From positions 1,798,001-1,862,000 of the forward strand of contig CM074759.1 in assembly GCA_037355855.1 (NCBI GenBank): 64,000 nt of DNA, read 5' to 3'. The notes under the pieces are model-generated. The model was given only the letters and a program-made list of their open reading frames with translations, had not been told where the DNA came from and searched no databases. The position numbers were made by a program, and so were the translations under genes. Positions 35,148 through 47,357 of this stretch are shown piece after piece. Position 1 is the first letter of the stretch; each line of letters starts with the position of its first letter. Origin of the DNA: Pseudo-nitzschia pungens (Eukaryota; Bacillariophyta; Bacillariophyceae; Bacillariales; Bacillariaceae).

Positions 35148-37517
35148 ATGTACTTCGCCAAGCTTGCTGTCGCCGCCCGTAAGTTAGTGAAAATACGGCC
35201 AACCAAACCTGAAATCCGAGATGGAAATGACTTCAGTGTGGAGCCATTGATGGGTTGGGGAAGAGGCCTGCCTATCTCGAGTCTTTCGGGTTGAGCGAGA
35301 TTGAATTGATGAATGATTGTTAATGTTCTGCTGTTAATGATTCTCTCACACATTCGTGAATTCCCCCTCGATTAAAAATGTAATGGATGCCTTTTTTCTG
35401 GTCCTTGTTGGAAACGTACACAAAACGATGAAACGACCGAAAACCACACGATAACCGACCGTCAAAATAATTACAACAGTGGCGCTTTTGGCCTCGCCAT
35501 ACACCGCCCGTGCTGAAGAAGCCGAATCCATGGGAACTGTTATTGGTATCGATCTTGGAACCACTTATTCCTGTGTTGGAGTCTTCAAAAATGGACGTGT
35601 CGAAATTATCGCCAACGACCAAGGTAACCGTATTACTCCTTCGTACGTTGCTTTCTTGGACAACAATGAGCGTCTTGTAGGAGATGCCGCCAAGAACCAA
35701 GCTACCATCAACCCCGAAAACACTGTCTTCGATGTCAAGCGATTGATTGGACGCAAATTCTCTGACAAGTCCGTTCAGGCCGACAAGAAGCTTGTCCCTT
35801 ATGAAATTGTCTCCGACAAGGACAAGCCCATGATTCAGGTCACTATTGGAGGAAAGAAGTCCAAATACGCCCCCGAAGAAGTTTCTGCCATGATCCTTCA
35901 AAAGATGAAGTCTACCGCCGAAACTTTCTTGGGTAAGGACATCAAAAACGCCGTTGTTACAGTCCCTGCTTACTTCAACGACGCCCAACGTCAAGCTACC
36001 AAGGATGCCGGTACTATTTCTGGAATGAAGGTTGAACGTATTATCAACGAACCTACTGCCGCAGCTATTGCCTACGGTATGGACAAGACTGGAGGAGAAT
36101 CCAATGTTCTTGTTTTCGATCTTGGAGGAGGTACATTCGATGTCACATTGTTGACCATCGACTCTGGTGTGTTCGAAGTTTTGGCCACCAACGGTGACAC
36201 CCACTTGGGAGGAGAGGATTTCGATCAACGTGTCATGCAATATTTCATCAAGATGATGAAGAAGAAGTCCGACATCGATATCTCCGGAGACAAGCGCGCC
36301 CTTCAAAAGCTCCGTAAGGAAGTTGAGCGTGTCAAGCGTGCCCTTTCTTCTCAGCAACAAGCTCGTCTGGAAATCGAAGAACTCGCCGATGGTTACGACC
36401 TCAGTGAAACTTTGACTCGTGCCCGATTCGAGGAATTGAACAACGACTTGTTCAAGAAGACCATGGGACCTGTCGCCCGTGTTATGGAAGATGCCGACTT
36501 GAGCAAGAGTGAAATCGACGAAATCGTGTTGGTCGGTGGATCCACTCGTATTCCTAAGGTTCAGCAACTCATTGCCGAATACTTCGGAGGAAAGGAACCT
36601 TCCAAGGGAATTAACCCAGATGAAGCCGTCGCCTATGGTGCTGCCGTCCAAGGAGGAATCTTGTCCGGAGAAGGAGGTGATGCCACCAGTGAAATTCTTC
36701 TTTTGGATGTCACTCCTCTTTCCCAAGGTATCGAAACCGTCGGAGGAGTCATGACCAAGCTCATCAACCGTGGTACAACCATCCCTACCAAGAAATCCCG
36801 TGAGTTGGACAAAAAGAACGCTAGTGTGGAGAAATTTTGAATTTATTGCGATTAATTTACCTTTGCTGACTCCGTTTTTTTCCCTCTTGTTCAACAGAAA
36901 CTTTCTCTACTCACCAGGATAACCAAAGTGTTGTCATGATCCAAGTCTACGAAGGAGAACGATCCATGACCAAGGATTGCCACAATCTCGGAAAGTTCGA
37001 ATTGACCGGAATCCCTCCTGCCCCTCGTGGAGTTCCTCAAATCGAAGTTACTTTCGAAGTTGATGCCAACGGTATTTTGCAAGTTTCTGCCGAAGATAAG
37101 GGAACCGGAAAGGCCGAAAAGATCACCATTACTGCTGAAAAGGGACGTCTTTCTGATGAAGAAATCGAACGCATGGTTAACGAAGCTGAGCAATACGCTG
37201 AGGAAGATAAGAAGATCAAGGAACGTATCGATGCCCGAAACGGTTTGGAATCGTACCTGTACAACCTCAAGAACAACCTCGAGGATGACGAAAAGGGTAT
37301 TGCTGACAACATCTCCGCCGAGGACAAGAAGGAATTGCAAGACTTGATCGATGAAACTATTGACTGGATGGACGAAAATCCTGAAGCCGACAAGGAAGAC
37401 TATGACGAAAAGATGAAGGAAGTCGAACAAATTGCCAACCCCATCATGCGAAATGTCTACTCTGGAGGTAGTGGCGGTGACGAAGACGCCGGTGACTTCG
37501 GTGACGACGAACTTTAA
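35148..37517 (+). CDS. BiP: ER-lumenal Hsp70 (BiP/GRP78)
   Basis: Essential ER chaperone, 656 residues. Exons: 35148-35178 (only 31 nt), 35480-36799, 36898-37517. The intron after codon 10 splits the signal peptide ([10 protein letters not shown] then [12 protein letters not shown]). The ATPase domain has [12 protein letters not shown], the conserved [10 protein letters not shown] and [14 protein letters not shown], then the substrate-binding domain and lid. The C-terminus GDDEL gives a DDEL ER-retrieval signal in place of HDEL/KDEL. Codon use is strongly biased to C/T-ending codons typical of highly expressed genes, unlike neighbours. No frame problems. Confidence 0.97.
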
Positions 37518-37742
37518 GGAGTCTATGCATATAAAATAATTCACAACTAAAAAAAAATAAAAACTGAGAATAATACGATGAGATGGTTTTCGCTCAAAGT
37601 TATAGGCATGATGGCATTCACTGTCTCACTACTGTATAAATGTGGTGTGGTGATCATTTTAGTGCGAAGAAAGAGAGGATTTCAAGCGAAATGTATCGGT
37701 ACGCAAGAATCGCAGGATTGATTCCATGGCGTGCAACTCGTC

Positions 37743-38477
37743 TTATTTTCCTTCCCTGGCACTGCGCGTAATCGACTCCATGAAATTTCTCAACCCATCG
37801 ACATCATCCGGTTGCGGACTGCAAAACCCACGGCAAGAGTTTTCATCATAGACTCTATTGGTTCGCTCGGAGGCTGTCTGTGCAATTGTATCCCCCGCTT
37901 GTGCGAACGATTCCACGATTTGGTCCGATGATTTCACGGCAATTACGAGGCTCAAGACGAACCCGAGGACCGCAAAGACGACAGCAGGAACAAGGAGAAA
38001 CAGGGTACCATCAGCGGGGACCTCACCAAAGAATGGCACGTTTTGTGTTGGTTGATCGGGGCTTGCATTGGAAGTGTCTCGTGTCAGCGAAGCCATGAGT
38101 GGATCCATTCGTCTCTGTGCAACCGCCTGGGGAGAATTGCGTGCTGGGGTTGGGGCCGGCGGTGTGTATGCGGGTGGAGTTTGTTGTTGCTGTTCTTGTA
38201 CCGGTAACGACATGGACGGGCCGCTTTCATCGGTCCAATCCAGGTTCTCTTCCTCCGAGGGCATCCCGGGTCCGGGAGTAGAGTATAATATGTGGAAGGA
38301 ATCCTTTGACAAACGGCCATGATTGTTGCGTTGCCGTTGAAATCCCATCGAGCCAGAAACACCTGGCTTCTGACACATTGTAGTTCCGGTCGTCAATGCA
38401 AGGGATGTGTAGACTTGGCAAGTGCAAACGGCAGCGACAAAAAGACAAAACGAGGTTCGGGACATCATCATCATCAT
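37743..38477 (-). CDS. Small membrane protein, plastid-targeted or secretory, unknown function
   Basis: 244 residues. The frame is open to 38582 only with TTG; the first ATG is within a run of five Met codons at 38463-38477. A signal peptide (SFCLFVAAVCTCQVYTSLA) precedes a Pro/Gln-rich middle. The block NVPFFGEVPADGTLFLLVP leads into one membrane helix (LVPAVVFAVLGFVLSLVIAV), then a charged C-terminus. I do not recognise the family; the layout suggests a thylakoid or inner-envelope single-span protein. Convergent with BiP, 225 bases between stops. Confidence 0.65.
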   Translation of the reverse strand: MMMMMSRTSFCLFVAAVCTCQVYTSLALTTGTTMCQKPGVSGSMGFQRQRNNHGRLSKDSFHILYSTPGPGMPSEEENLDWTDESGPSMSLPVQEQQQQTPPAYTPPAPTPARNSPQAVAQRRMDPLMASLTRDTSNASPDQPTQNVPFFGEVPADGTLFLLVPAVVFAVLGFVLSLVIAVKSSDQIVESFAQAGDTIAQTASERTNRVYDENSCRGFCSPQPDDVDGLRNFMESITRSAREGK

Positions 38478-39926
38478 TTGTTTCGTTTCGGTTTTGGGTG
38501 ATTGTTCGGGGATGACAAAGGAGGATGAGGCACTGGCAAAAATGAGATGAGATATCTTTGGTCTTCTTGTTGATCTCCTCAATGAGCTCTGATCGACCGC
38601 AGTGTTGCAAAGTATGTTTTTGATTCTTCACTAGGTGACAATAGAATGAGACAGGAGAGCAATTTTGCAACGATTTCTCTTTCTCGTCGCCGATCGCATC
38701 ATCACATTTCAAGAACACATTCTGTTGTTTTCGGCTTGAGATGCTTTACAGACGATGATGATTGAACTTTTCGGATCGAAAACACATAAACCTTACACGT
38801 AACTTACCGTACAGTCCTTACTGTACAGTAATCAGTTTGAAAAGGTAGATCGTACTCGTACCTACGATACAAGTAAAGCATACGAGTAACGTACGGTACG
38901 TCTGGCTACGTCTTCCCGTCAGCCGCACACTCTAAAGTTCATACGACGACACAACCAACAACACAGAAACCTTATCAACCTGAACTCGTCATTCTAATTC
39001 AATGAGTGCTTGTACGGTACTACGTCAAGGCGAAACAAAAGAGCTCAAGATGAGCCTGTAGTTACCCATTTGATGTGAGTGTGTCCAGCTGCATTCTTCT
39101 AGTGAATCAATCCTGTATTTTTGTTCCCGAAATCTATCCCACATTTTTCTCCACCACATCCAGCAGCACTAGTTCTATTCGTACTGTTACTAGTACTACT
39201 AGTAGTTCTAGAGGTTTCAATACATATTTCAAATGCATGGTATTCATTACTACTATTTGGGAAACAAGAAAAATCCTCATCTTACTGTTGTTGAAGGGTA
39301 TTACTAGTAGTAGGAACAAGCATTATGATTCCATACCATTGCTTCACAAACAAGACTGCTACTACACAAAATGAAACTTAAAATTTAGTCAGAATTACTC
39401 CTTTTTTGCATTGCCTTGTTGGCAAGCAGTAACTTTGACAAACAGAAACAATGTCCAAATTTTTCAAATCGATATCTCTTGATTCAGATGAAAAGGTTCT
39501 GTACTTGCTCTAGAACGGTGGGGTACGTATTCAAGCAGTACGTAGTAATAATCGTTTTTCTTCCGTTGTTGACTGTAAACCAATTCAATTTTTTCAATCA
39601 AAACATAAGGTAAAAATAGCGAAAACGGACGACTGACGGCCTGTGTCACCCCATTTGAACCCATGAAGTTCCAGTACCAGATATTTCTACGTAACCTTAC
39701 TTAACGTACGTATTCCATATCAAAATAATTTTCACAGAGAAAACAAAGATTGTTCAACCTGATGACTGATGACGCCTTTCATCCGCCATCAGCTATCAAC
39801 TCGGATCACGGGCTACCGCACACCTACCGTACCGGTAAAACCTAAATTAACCGCAATACCAGACATCAAAACAAGAGCATCCGTTTCCGTCGAAGCGTCT
39901 CACCAACTTCATAACCTCTACAAACA
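38478..39926. other. Intergenic, motif-rich
   Basis: Dispersed motifs at 38780-38900 and 39690-39845; an ACTAGT-rich stretch at 39165-39215. No gene seen. Confidence 0.5.
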
Positions 39927-41509
39927 ATGATGTTCGGAAAGCAGATATCTTTCGTAACACTGTTAGCGGTCTTCCAAACCGCGTCCAACGCCGACGCTTT
40001 CACCCCAAGGGCCCTTTCGTCGTCGCTGTCGCTTGTATCGCCAACACCATGTTCTTCACACTTGTCTACGTCTAGACTCTTCTCATCACTAGATGAAGAT
40101 GAACTGTTCAAGATTGTTGGTAGACGAAGTGGGATCCGGAGAAAAAACAAAGACGAACTCCCGAATGAGGACGCTCTCTTTGAAGATTTATCGAGCAGTC
40201 TATCCGACGATTTTGACCTGGAGTCTGAAACCACACCGGAGTTCAAAACAAAACGATCAAAGCGGCAACCAAAAAAGGTGGAGAAGGATGACGAGAACGA
40301 GAATTCATCTAGTAATTACAATGACGAACCAATCGTGGACTATCTCGCCGATTATGACGACGAGAACGACTTTCACATCCCAAACCGTCTCGGTGTATCG
40401 ACGCGGTGTTGGGGTGAGGAAAGTGAAGGATTTGTCCCATCCGGCAAGTTGAAAAAGAAGCAGCTTCGTGAAGGGAAATTCGTCCCAGGAGATTTGCAAA
40501 TGGCTTACAACAAGCTGTTGGAAGAAGGGATTATTCTGTTTGAAACATCGCCTGCTTACGGGAAAAGTATGGCCAAAATGAATCTATCGTCGGAAGATAT
40601 CCTTGCGAGATGCATCAAAGAAAATCAAGAGATTGTAACGCCACCCTTGCTAGTGGGTACTTTTGACAATAAAATATGGGAGCGCACCAAAGGTGGATTG
40701 ACTTCTGCGTTGACGGCTTCTTGCGAGAAATTGGAGCAACCAGTCGTGGATGTTTATCAGACTAGAAATATTGGGTGGTTGCCATCTGGTGGTATCATCA
40801 AGGGAATGGCAGACGCTGTTATTGATGAGGGGACAACCAACTATGTTGGTGTGCAAAATGTTTCCCCACTCCGAATGCGTCGCTTGAACCAAAAATTGGA
40901 TTCCGTGGGATTGTCGATCACAACAAATTCGTTTGAGTTTTCGTTGACCAATCGCAAGAAAGAGAAATGGATCGAATCATGCAAAACCCAAGGAGTGGTT
41001 CCGTTGATCCGAAATCCATTAGGATCTGGATTGGCATCTGGGCAATACACTGCAACAAATCCATCTGGAGGGGTGGCATCAGCTGGGTCGAAGTTCTCTT
41101 TCAAAACTCTAGAAAAATATCAACCTCTTCACAGTATGCTTGAGAGTGTTGCGGGACGTGTGAAGACGAGATTGGTTCGTGAACGACGAGAGCTCAAGGG
41201 GCGAAGAAGTAATGGGCCCGAGGTAAGCTTTTCAAAACAAAACGTCTTTCTGATGGTATATGCACTGTTGCGATTTCAATCATCTTTACTTGTTCTCATG
41301 TGGCTGTACTGAATGCTTGGCAGAAAAAAATTAATACGGATATTACAACAACACAAGTTGCATGGAATTATGTTGTTGCCAAAGGAGGCGTTCCATTGGC
41401 AGAGGTGAACACCCCAAAAGACGCCGAACAACTGGCTGGTTGCCTTGGTTGGTCACTAAGTGACGAAGAGGTATCAATGCTGGAATCTGCAGCGGAATTG
41501 TGTTCATAA
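39927..41509 (+). CDS. Plastid-targeted aldo/keto reductase-like protein
   Basis: Two exons (39927-41222, 41324-41509), 493 residues, phase 0 junction. The N-terminus is a classic diatom bipartite presequence: signal peptide ending ASNADA followed by FTPRALSSS. An acidic, low-complexity stretch (about 55-140) precedes an AKR barrel: LLEEGIILFETSPAYGKS with the catalytic Tyr of the D-x4-Y pair context, NYVGVQNVSPLRMRRL, and the C-terminal cofactor region VAWNYVVAKGGVPLAEVNTPKDAEQLAG. The usual catalytic Asp before the Tyr is Glu-Thr here, so activity needs checking. Likely an NADPH-dependent oxidoreductase of the plastid stroma. Confidence 0.8.
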
Positions 41510-41561
41510 CTGTTCCAAATTTTTCAGTAGGTTTCTGTTTCAATAATTCAACACAAAAATT

Positions 41562-41777
41562 TCATTCCCCTTGAAAAAATAGAGGATTTTTATGTATGCA
41601 TCTTATCAGAATATCTGTTTCCGACGGGCAGGCTTGCATACGGTCCTTTTCATTCTCCCTAGCTAGCCCCCTTCTCATGGCGCATGCTTCCACACGTTCA
41701 TATGCTTTCGAACAGGGACCATCCGCCAACTTGTTACCTCTTGGCTTTGTTCTATTTTTAGCTGCTGTAACTTCCAT
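41562..41777 (-). CDS. Small twin CX9C (CHCH) protein
   Basis: 71 residues, ATG at 41775-41777. The sequence has two exact C-x9-C pairs: one in GPCSKAYERVEACAM and one in QACPSETDILIRCIHK, separated by about 17 residues, as in disulfide-stapled hairpins imported to the mitochondrial intermembrane space by Mia40. Such proteins are respiratory-complex assembly factors or copper handlers; which one is not determinable. It is convergent with the reductase gene, 52 bases between stops. A longer plus-strand frame in the same place (41596-41901) looks like its shadow. Confidence 0.65.
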   Translation of the reverse strand: MEVTAAKNRTKPRGNKLADGPCSKAYERVEACAMRRGLARENEKDRMQACPSETDILIRCIHKNPLFFQGE

Positions 41778-43905
41778 TTTCTTGCCTGTACTTCCTGCCC
41801 CCTTGAAGTACCGAGCTAGCTATTTTGGTCTCAATTGTATTCTCTGCGCGTTACGCGACGTTGTAGGACCTAGTTGTAGTTTTGGTAATGGTACGCACTA
41901 GTGCAAGGACATCGAAGTGCCTTTGAGGTCGCAGTCTGGGAAATCGTTTGTTTGTCAAAATTTGGAGGCTGAGTCGAATGCCGACTGTGTTCTGTGTTGT
42001 CTTCGCGTCGCGTGCGAACGATCCATTCTGCTATCGAGTAAGGTTACCATTCTCGGACGCTACGAGCGTATGAGCGTACGAGTACGAGTAACTTACTCGA
42101 ACGCTTAGGGCAAGGCAAGTGCGAAAGGCGATGTAGGATCGTATGTTCCGTATCATTGACTCAAGACTATCATTGTCGAGTGCCGTAGTGAACAGAACTG
42201 AAAAGGGAGGAACATGCTGGTGTAGAACGTTGAACAGGTACAATAATGTAGAATGCAGCAGCAGGCAAGGATGCAGAGCAGGGGTCTTTGGTATGGACAC
42301 TATTCTCATTGTTTTTGCAAAGAGAATGCCTTGAAAGCTGTAGATGCGAGACCTGGTGGTCTGAGAAAAAGTTCTGTTCAATCACCACATCCAACAAAAA
42401 CAGGTAAAAAATGAGGTGGTTTTGTAGTGGTGGCAGCATCACACTCATCACAGGAATAAAGAGTATTACTAGTATAAAGGACAGTGTCAGCAAAAAGATT
42501 ATGTCTTTGCTTTGAATAGAGAGGGTGTATGAGTGGAGTTATCAACAAAGGCATGGAGACTGTCACAAACTTGATTCATCACCAAAAAATTGGCTTATCA
42601 CAATTGTTGACAGTTTGTGAGAGTGTGTCACATGCAAGTACTAAGTGCAGCGCTACCACAGTGGTATAAGATGTAGTACTGTTGCTACAGGGTACAAGTA
42701 ACTGGTTTGGTTAGTACATAGGATTTAGTACCACACCTATGAACCCTGACCCTGTAACAAATACAAACCAGTGGTATGGAATAGTTCTATGTATTGGATG
42801 AGCTCAATCTAAGCTCTCAATCTTTTTTGTCATTTTTTGATTGGATACTAGGTTATTCATGTATCAAAAGGACTGAAGATTGCAAATGCCGCATTAGTCT
42901 AAGAATAGATCCAAGGAATGTACACTGTTTGTAAGTTGCAAGCAAGAAGAAACTCTGTCCTTTCCAGGGATGGATCAGGATCCAGGGACCCTGTTGTTCC
43001 CAGCAAGGGGGATTGGTGCTGGTGGAAAGGCTTGCTGTATGTCTACTAGTAAATTAGGTAGTATGAGGAGTGAAGCAAAGTCCGACATCAAAGCTGAGAG
43101 TTTACGACGTTCAACGGCCTAATGGGGGGAATATTGCAAAGAATTCACATATGGAGGATTGTACCGGTAGAGGGGAATCAGATGCAACAGAATGTGTCTT
43201 TACCAGTGAATGGGGGCGTCGAGGTCCCGAGATGCGGTAGGTGCTTGCATAGCGGTACCGGTACCGCCAGTAAACCTTATGTGTTTCCTGTCACCAAAAT
43301 TGTTCATTTCGAACAAAATTGTACAGAATGACTATTGACCACTACCGGTACAGGGTACCTGCTACCTACCGTACGGTGTCGGTACTTTTTGTAAGCAACG
43401 GAAAAACATGTCTGGAATACTCGTGACCCTTCGTGTATGTAAGACTTAAAATCGATCGTTGAATTTTCAAATTTTGGTACGAAATAATAATAATACGAAC
43501 GAAAACGGTCAGTGGTCACTACTATTCGTAAAAAATAGTAGTACGAGCATACTTCGTATTTATCACCGTGCTTTTTCTGCGACGAAAATAAGGTCTTACT
43601 GTACTACTGTATCACGAGATCCATACCAGTGAGCGATTGTTCGATGCACCTTCGTGTGAACAGTACTCGTTTCTACGGAGTTCAGATGAACCTTCGAGAG
43701 GTGATGTGTACCTCTCGATGAACCAGGCAGCGAAAAAACCATCGAGAACGAAATAGAGACAATGAGTGGAGTAACTTATGCAAACCTATGAACAAATTAT
43801 GTAGTGGGATATATTGTAGAATGTAGTATGAAATGAAACGTGATGATGCAGAGACACCAGGATGAAAGCAGAATGAATCCTCGTCTATTGGATTCGCTCG
43901 TCGTG
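41778..43905. other. Intergenic, no gene recognised
   Basis: Two kilobases with only short frames; contains motif copies at 42040-42110 and 43250-43400. No transposon ends were recognised here. Confidence 0.5.
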
Positions 43906-44985
43906 CTAAACGATCTTGGCGACCTGTAAATCATAGAGTCGTAGTAATCCCAATAACTGATCTTTCTCGTCGGTCACGATAACTGATTTCATTTTGAACT
44001 GTTCCATCATACGACCTACTTCGACTGCTTTGATACCGGGTGTTACGGTTCTGGGGCAATCGTTCATCAATTCAGCAGCCTTCATAGTCAAGGCCTCACC
44101 ACCGTGCTTCAAAAGTGCCCGCCTAATGTCTTCGTCGCTGACCGAACCTTGGACAGTGCCTTCTTCGTCGGTGACGGCTACAATTCCAAAATTAGGAGAA
44201 GTGACGGCTTCCATGACCGAGTGGAAGTCAGTCTCAGCGGACACGACAGCCAAGTCCTCTTTCTTGTGCATGAGCTCTTCCGCAAGGATGAGATTCCTTC
44301 CCAATCGGCCTCCGGGGTGAAACTGTGCGAAATTCTCTTCCTTGAAACGTCTTGCTTTCATGAGCGCGACGGCAAGCGCATCTCCCAACGCCAGGCACAC
44401 CAAAGTGGATGAAGTCGGGGCCAACCCAAGCGAATCAGCTTCGCCGGTGATACTCGCATTCAAAGTGACATCGGTGAGCTCGGCAAGGCTTGATCCGAGC
44501 TTTCCAGTCATTCCGATGACCTTCAATCTGGTTCGGCGAGCGAATCTGCAGACATTGAGAACTTCGCGAGTCTCACCACCGAAGGCAATGGCTAGCACGA
44601 TATCGTTACCAGTGACCATTCCCAAATCGCCGTGTAGAGCCGCGGCAGCGTGCAAAAAGAGCGCCGGAGTTCCAACACTGGCAAGCGTCGCAGCAATCTT
44701 GGCACCGACATGACCAGATTTCCCTAGACCTGTAACAACGACCTTACCTGGGCAGTCAAGAATCATCTTTACGGCAGAGGCGAAAGACAAATCGAGACGC
44801 TCGCCGGCATTTCGCACGGCTTCGCTCTCTTTGAAGATGACCTCTTTTCCCCACGACAAAACCTCGTCTTCAGGCACGTCATAGGCTCGGCTTTGCTGCT
44901 CGCTTTTGTGCATCATACCGGTGGAAAGGACAGGACCCCTGGTTAGTTGCGTCATATCGTCGGTTGGTAGAAAGGTGGAAAGCAT
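43906..44985 (-). CDS. D-arabinose-5-phosphate isomerase (KpsF/GutQ/KdsD family)
   Basis: Converts ribulose-5-phosphate to arabinose-5-phosphate, the first step to the sugar acid Kdo. From MLSTFLPTDD (ATG 44983-44985) it has 359 residues: a SIS domain with VVVTGLGKSGHVGAKIAATLASVGTPA and the LHGDLGMV block, then a pair of CBS domains ending LLRLYDLQVAKIV. In bacterial homologues the block is PAEAxHGDLG; here the Glu is Ala (AAALHGDLG). The frame continues upstream to ATG 45093 giving 36 more residues with a hydrophobic stretch, but poly-Phe from a T run makes that start doubtful. Single exon, stop TAG 43906-43908. Confidence 0.87.
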   Translation of the reverse strand: MLSTFLPTDDMTQLTRGPVLSTGMMHKSEQQSRAYDVPEDEVLSWGKEVIFKESEAVRNAGERLDLSFASAVKMILDCPGKVVVTGLGKSGHVGAKIAATLASVGTPALFLHAAAALHGDLGMVTGNDIVLAIAFGGETREVLNVCRFARRTRLKVIGMTGKLGSSLAELTDVTLNASITGEADSLGLAPTSSTLVCLALGDALAVALMKARRFKEENFAQFHPGGRLGRNLILAEELMHKKEDLAVVSAETDFHSVMEAVTSPNFGIVAVTDEEGTVQGSVSDEDIRRALLKHGGEALTMKAAELMNDCPRTVTPGIKAVEVGRMMEQFKMKSVIVTDEKDQLLGLLRLYDLQVAKIV

Positions 44986-45559
44986 TGTTTCACTCGTGAA
45001 AAAAAAAAATTCTGACCACATGTGGCGAAGAAAAAGGTCGTAATGGAAAAGAACTAAGATTAGCGTGCTCGTCAACCTTACTCGTACAATCATCGTAACT
45101 TAGTACGAATACCGGTACACACCATAATGTATTTTTCTCCAAAGGAATTTTGGGAGCTGTTCTGTAAGATTACAGTGCAAACGTTAAGTCCAGTAATCCG
45201 GAACCTCAAGACATCGACCAATGGTAAGGGGGGTCATTAAGAAAAAAGAAGACATTCATTTTTGATAAATAATGGAAAAAAACTTAACAAGAAAATTACT
45301 ACGTACACTTCCCCATCTAAATATATTTTATCTTCTCAGTAGCATAAGTAAAGAAACGCGAAAAGATCTGAAAATCAAAATACAGAATTAAAATACCGGT
45401 AGGTGCGCATCGTGTAAGAAACTCGCTCAAAACAAACAAACAAACAAAAATAACTAGTAATATCACGCTAATCAATACTACTTCTGGTCCAAAATACTGT
45501 ATCAATGGCTCTCATGTGTGCGTTCAAAAATCGTGTATCGTTAAGAGTCATCGATACTA

Positions 45560-46316
45560 CTTCCTCCGTTCCGAAATAACTGTGCGATGACCCAAGTGTT
45601 TGCGTTCCGAAATAAGTGTTGCTTTGTGTAGAAAATATGTAGAAGGTGTACCACGAACATCGAAATTATTTTTCTTTAATTTTTTTTTTCGTGCACTGCA
45701 CAATTTTCTATAGAACAATCGCGTTTCCAGTAACCTTACTCAAACGTACAGGATTTTCATGCGCGACGACCGGTGGACCATTTTCAGTGCTACCAGTAGT
45801 ATCACTAGCATTATTAGTAGCAGGAACAAAACGAATCGGATTTCGTGCAAAAAACACACTAAAACACACACAAAATTAAATTAAAACACACACGAACGAA
45901 AATAACTAGTGTTATGGCGCAAAATACGAGGATTAATTAATTTTAATTTTAATTAATCAACACGAAAAATAGGCTATCTTTGGACAATAAACCGAAGACA
46001 AGAACTCTCTTCTTGTTTCTATGACCTATACCTGGACAAAAATTCAGTGTCTTAGCTTTCAAAAGAACCTTCCCCGAGGTTCAAATGCCAGGTGGAACCC
46101 TTTCAACTGGTAAAATCACATTTGAAGGGCAAAACGGGCCCTTTTCAAGTCCTAATGAAAAGTAGACCAATAGCGCGAGCCTATCAGTGTCTAACCAGGC
46201 ATAAGGACTTAGTTGAGGAGTGTTTAACCCAAAAAGAACGATTTGAATCGGTTAAGAATTGATCGATAGACAAGCTTGTATGTGCGAAGCGCACACTTAT
46301 TTCGGAACGGAGGAAG
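45560..46316. mobile_element. MITE with Stowaway-like inverted repeats (757 bp)
   Basis: Ends CTTCCTCCGTTCCGAAATAA and its reverse complement, both flanked by TA (45558-45559, 46317-46318). The end sequence is close to the CTCCCTCCGT consensus of plant Stowaway/mariner elements. A second copy of its last 350 bases lies at 59275-59595. Confidence 0.8.
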
Positions 46317-46408
46317 TACAAAATTCCTATCAGCTGTCCACGGGTTCTACATCCCCAACTACTCATTTCTACGGAAGCCGGTGGACAGCTGACAGGAATT
46401 CCGTAGTA
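46317..46408. mobile_element. Short MITE (about 92 bp)
   Basis: Inverted ends AAATTCCTATCAGCTGTCC and GGACAGCTGACAGGAATT. Same family as 58394-58484 and as the right terminus of the large element ending at 63767. Confidence 0.75.
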
Positions 46409-46731
46409 CAGTATTTTGGACCAGAGGTAGTAATAAATTAATTATACCTCTGTTCCGAAATAACTGACCACCTAGCACATACAAGCTTGTCTATCGATCA
46501 ATTTTCAACCAATAGAAATAATCTATTCTCCTTTGTGAAAGTGGTCGCTGCAAAAGCTGAATATCAGTGATTGGTAGGTAACTCGGGCGAAGAAACTTTG
46601 TAGAGAAGAACATCAAAGAACTTTGTGCACTAAGTAAATACGAAGTAATTATCTATCATGCCCATCATCGAAGCAAAAAGTAGTCTCGGCAAAAGCTGTA
46701 TTGGTACTGTACCGGTAGGCAGGGGTCATAA

Positions 46732-47114
46732 TAAGAGGGGGTGCGACACTGCACGAAAAAAAAATTACCTATGCGTGGCACAAATAGCAAAACCAGTACC
46801 GGTACCCTAAAAATTTTTTTGTATTTGTTTTTAACTAACAAACACTAGTTAAAATACCTTAACTTCAGATAGTAACAACTCAATCAAAAATCAATCCTAA
46901 TCTTTATTTCAAATACCTACAATAGTTTAAATTGTTTTAAACAAGAATATTCAATAAAAGTCAGGTTTTGAATGTGTCTAAAGTCATCTATTACTGATAC
47001 AAAGTTGAAGGCCTTGTTAGTTGTGCCACGCATAGGTAATTTTTTTTTCCAGATTTGAACAAAGTTTTTGTACTGAAGCGTGCATCGTGTCGCACCCCCT
47101 CTTATTATGACCCC
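46732..47114. mobile_element. MITE with long, asymmetric inverted repeats (383 bp)
   Basis: Ends GGGGTCATAATAAGAGGGGG and its reverse complement. The repeats continue inward through TTACCTATGCGTGGCAC on both sides, but the right arm has about 38 extra bases that the left arm has lost. The element splits a sequence GTAGGTAACTCGG that recurs on both sides (46576, 47120). Confidence 0.75.
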
Positions 47115-47357
47115 TGCTGTAGGTAACTCGGCCAAGAAACAAAAGAACATTCAGATGAGATAATCTATTGTGGCAGTATATGTCTAAACTACGACACTCA
47201 ATAAATAATCTATTTTCCTATCTGAAAAGTGGTCTCTGCAAAGGCTGACTATCAGTGATAAATTATCTATCGTGCCCATGAGATAATCCATTTGTTAAAA
47301 TGTACTACCTCTGGTCCGAAATAACTGACCACCTAGCACATACAAGCTCAACCTTTA

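Larger units (their letters stand above)
45481..46427. mobile_element. Mariner-like non-autonomous element, outer copy, with nested insertions
   Basis: Left end CTTCTGGTCCAAAATACTG after TA (45479-45480); right end CAGTATTTTGGACCAGAGG before TA (46428-46429). The ends are inverted repeats of about 19 bases with two mismatches. It contains two other elements. No coding capacity. Confidence 0.7.
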
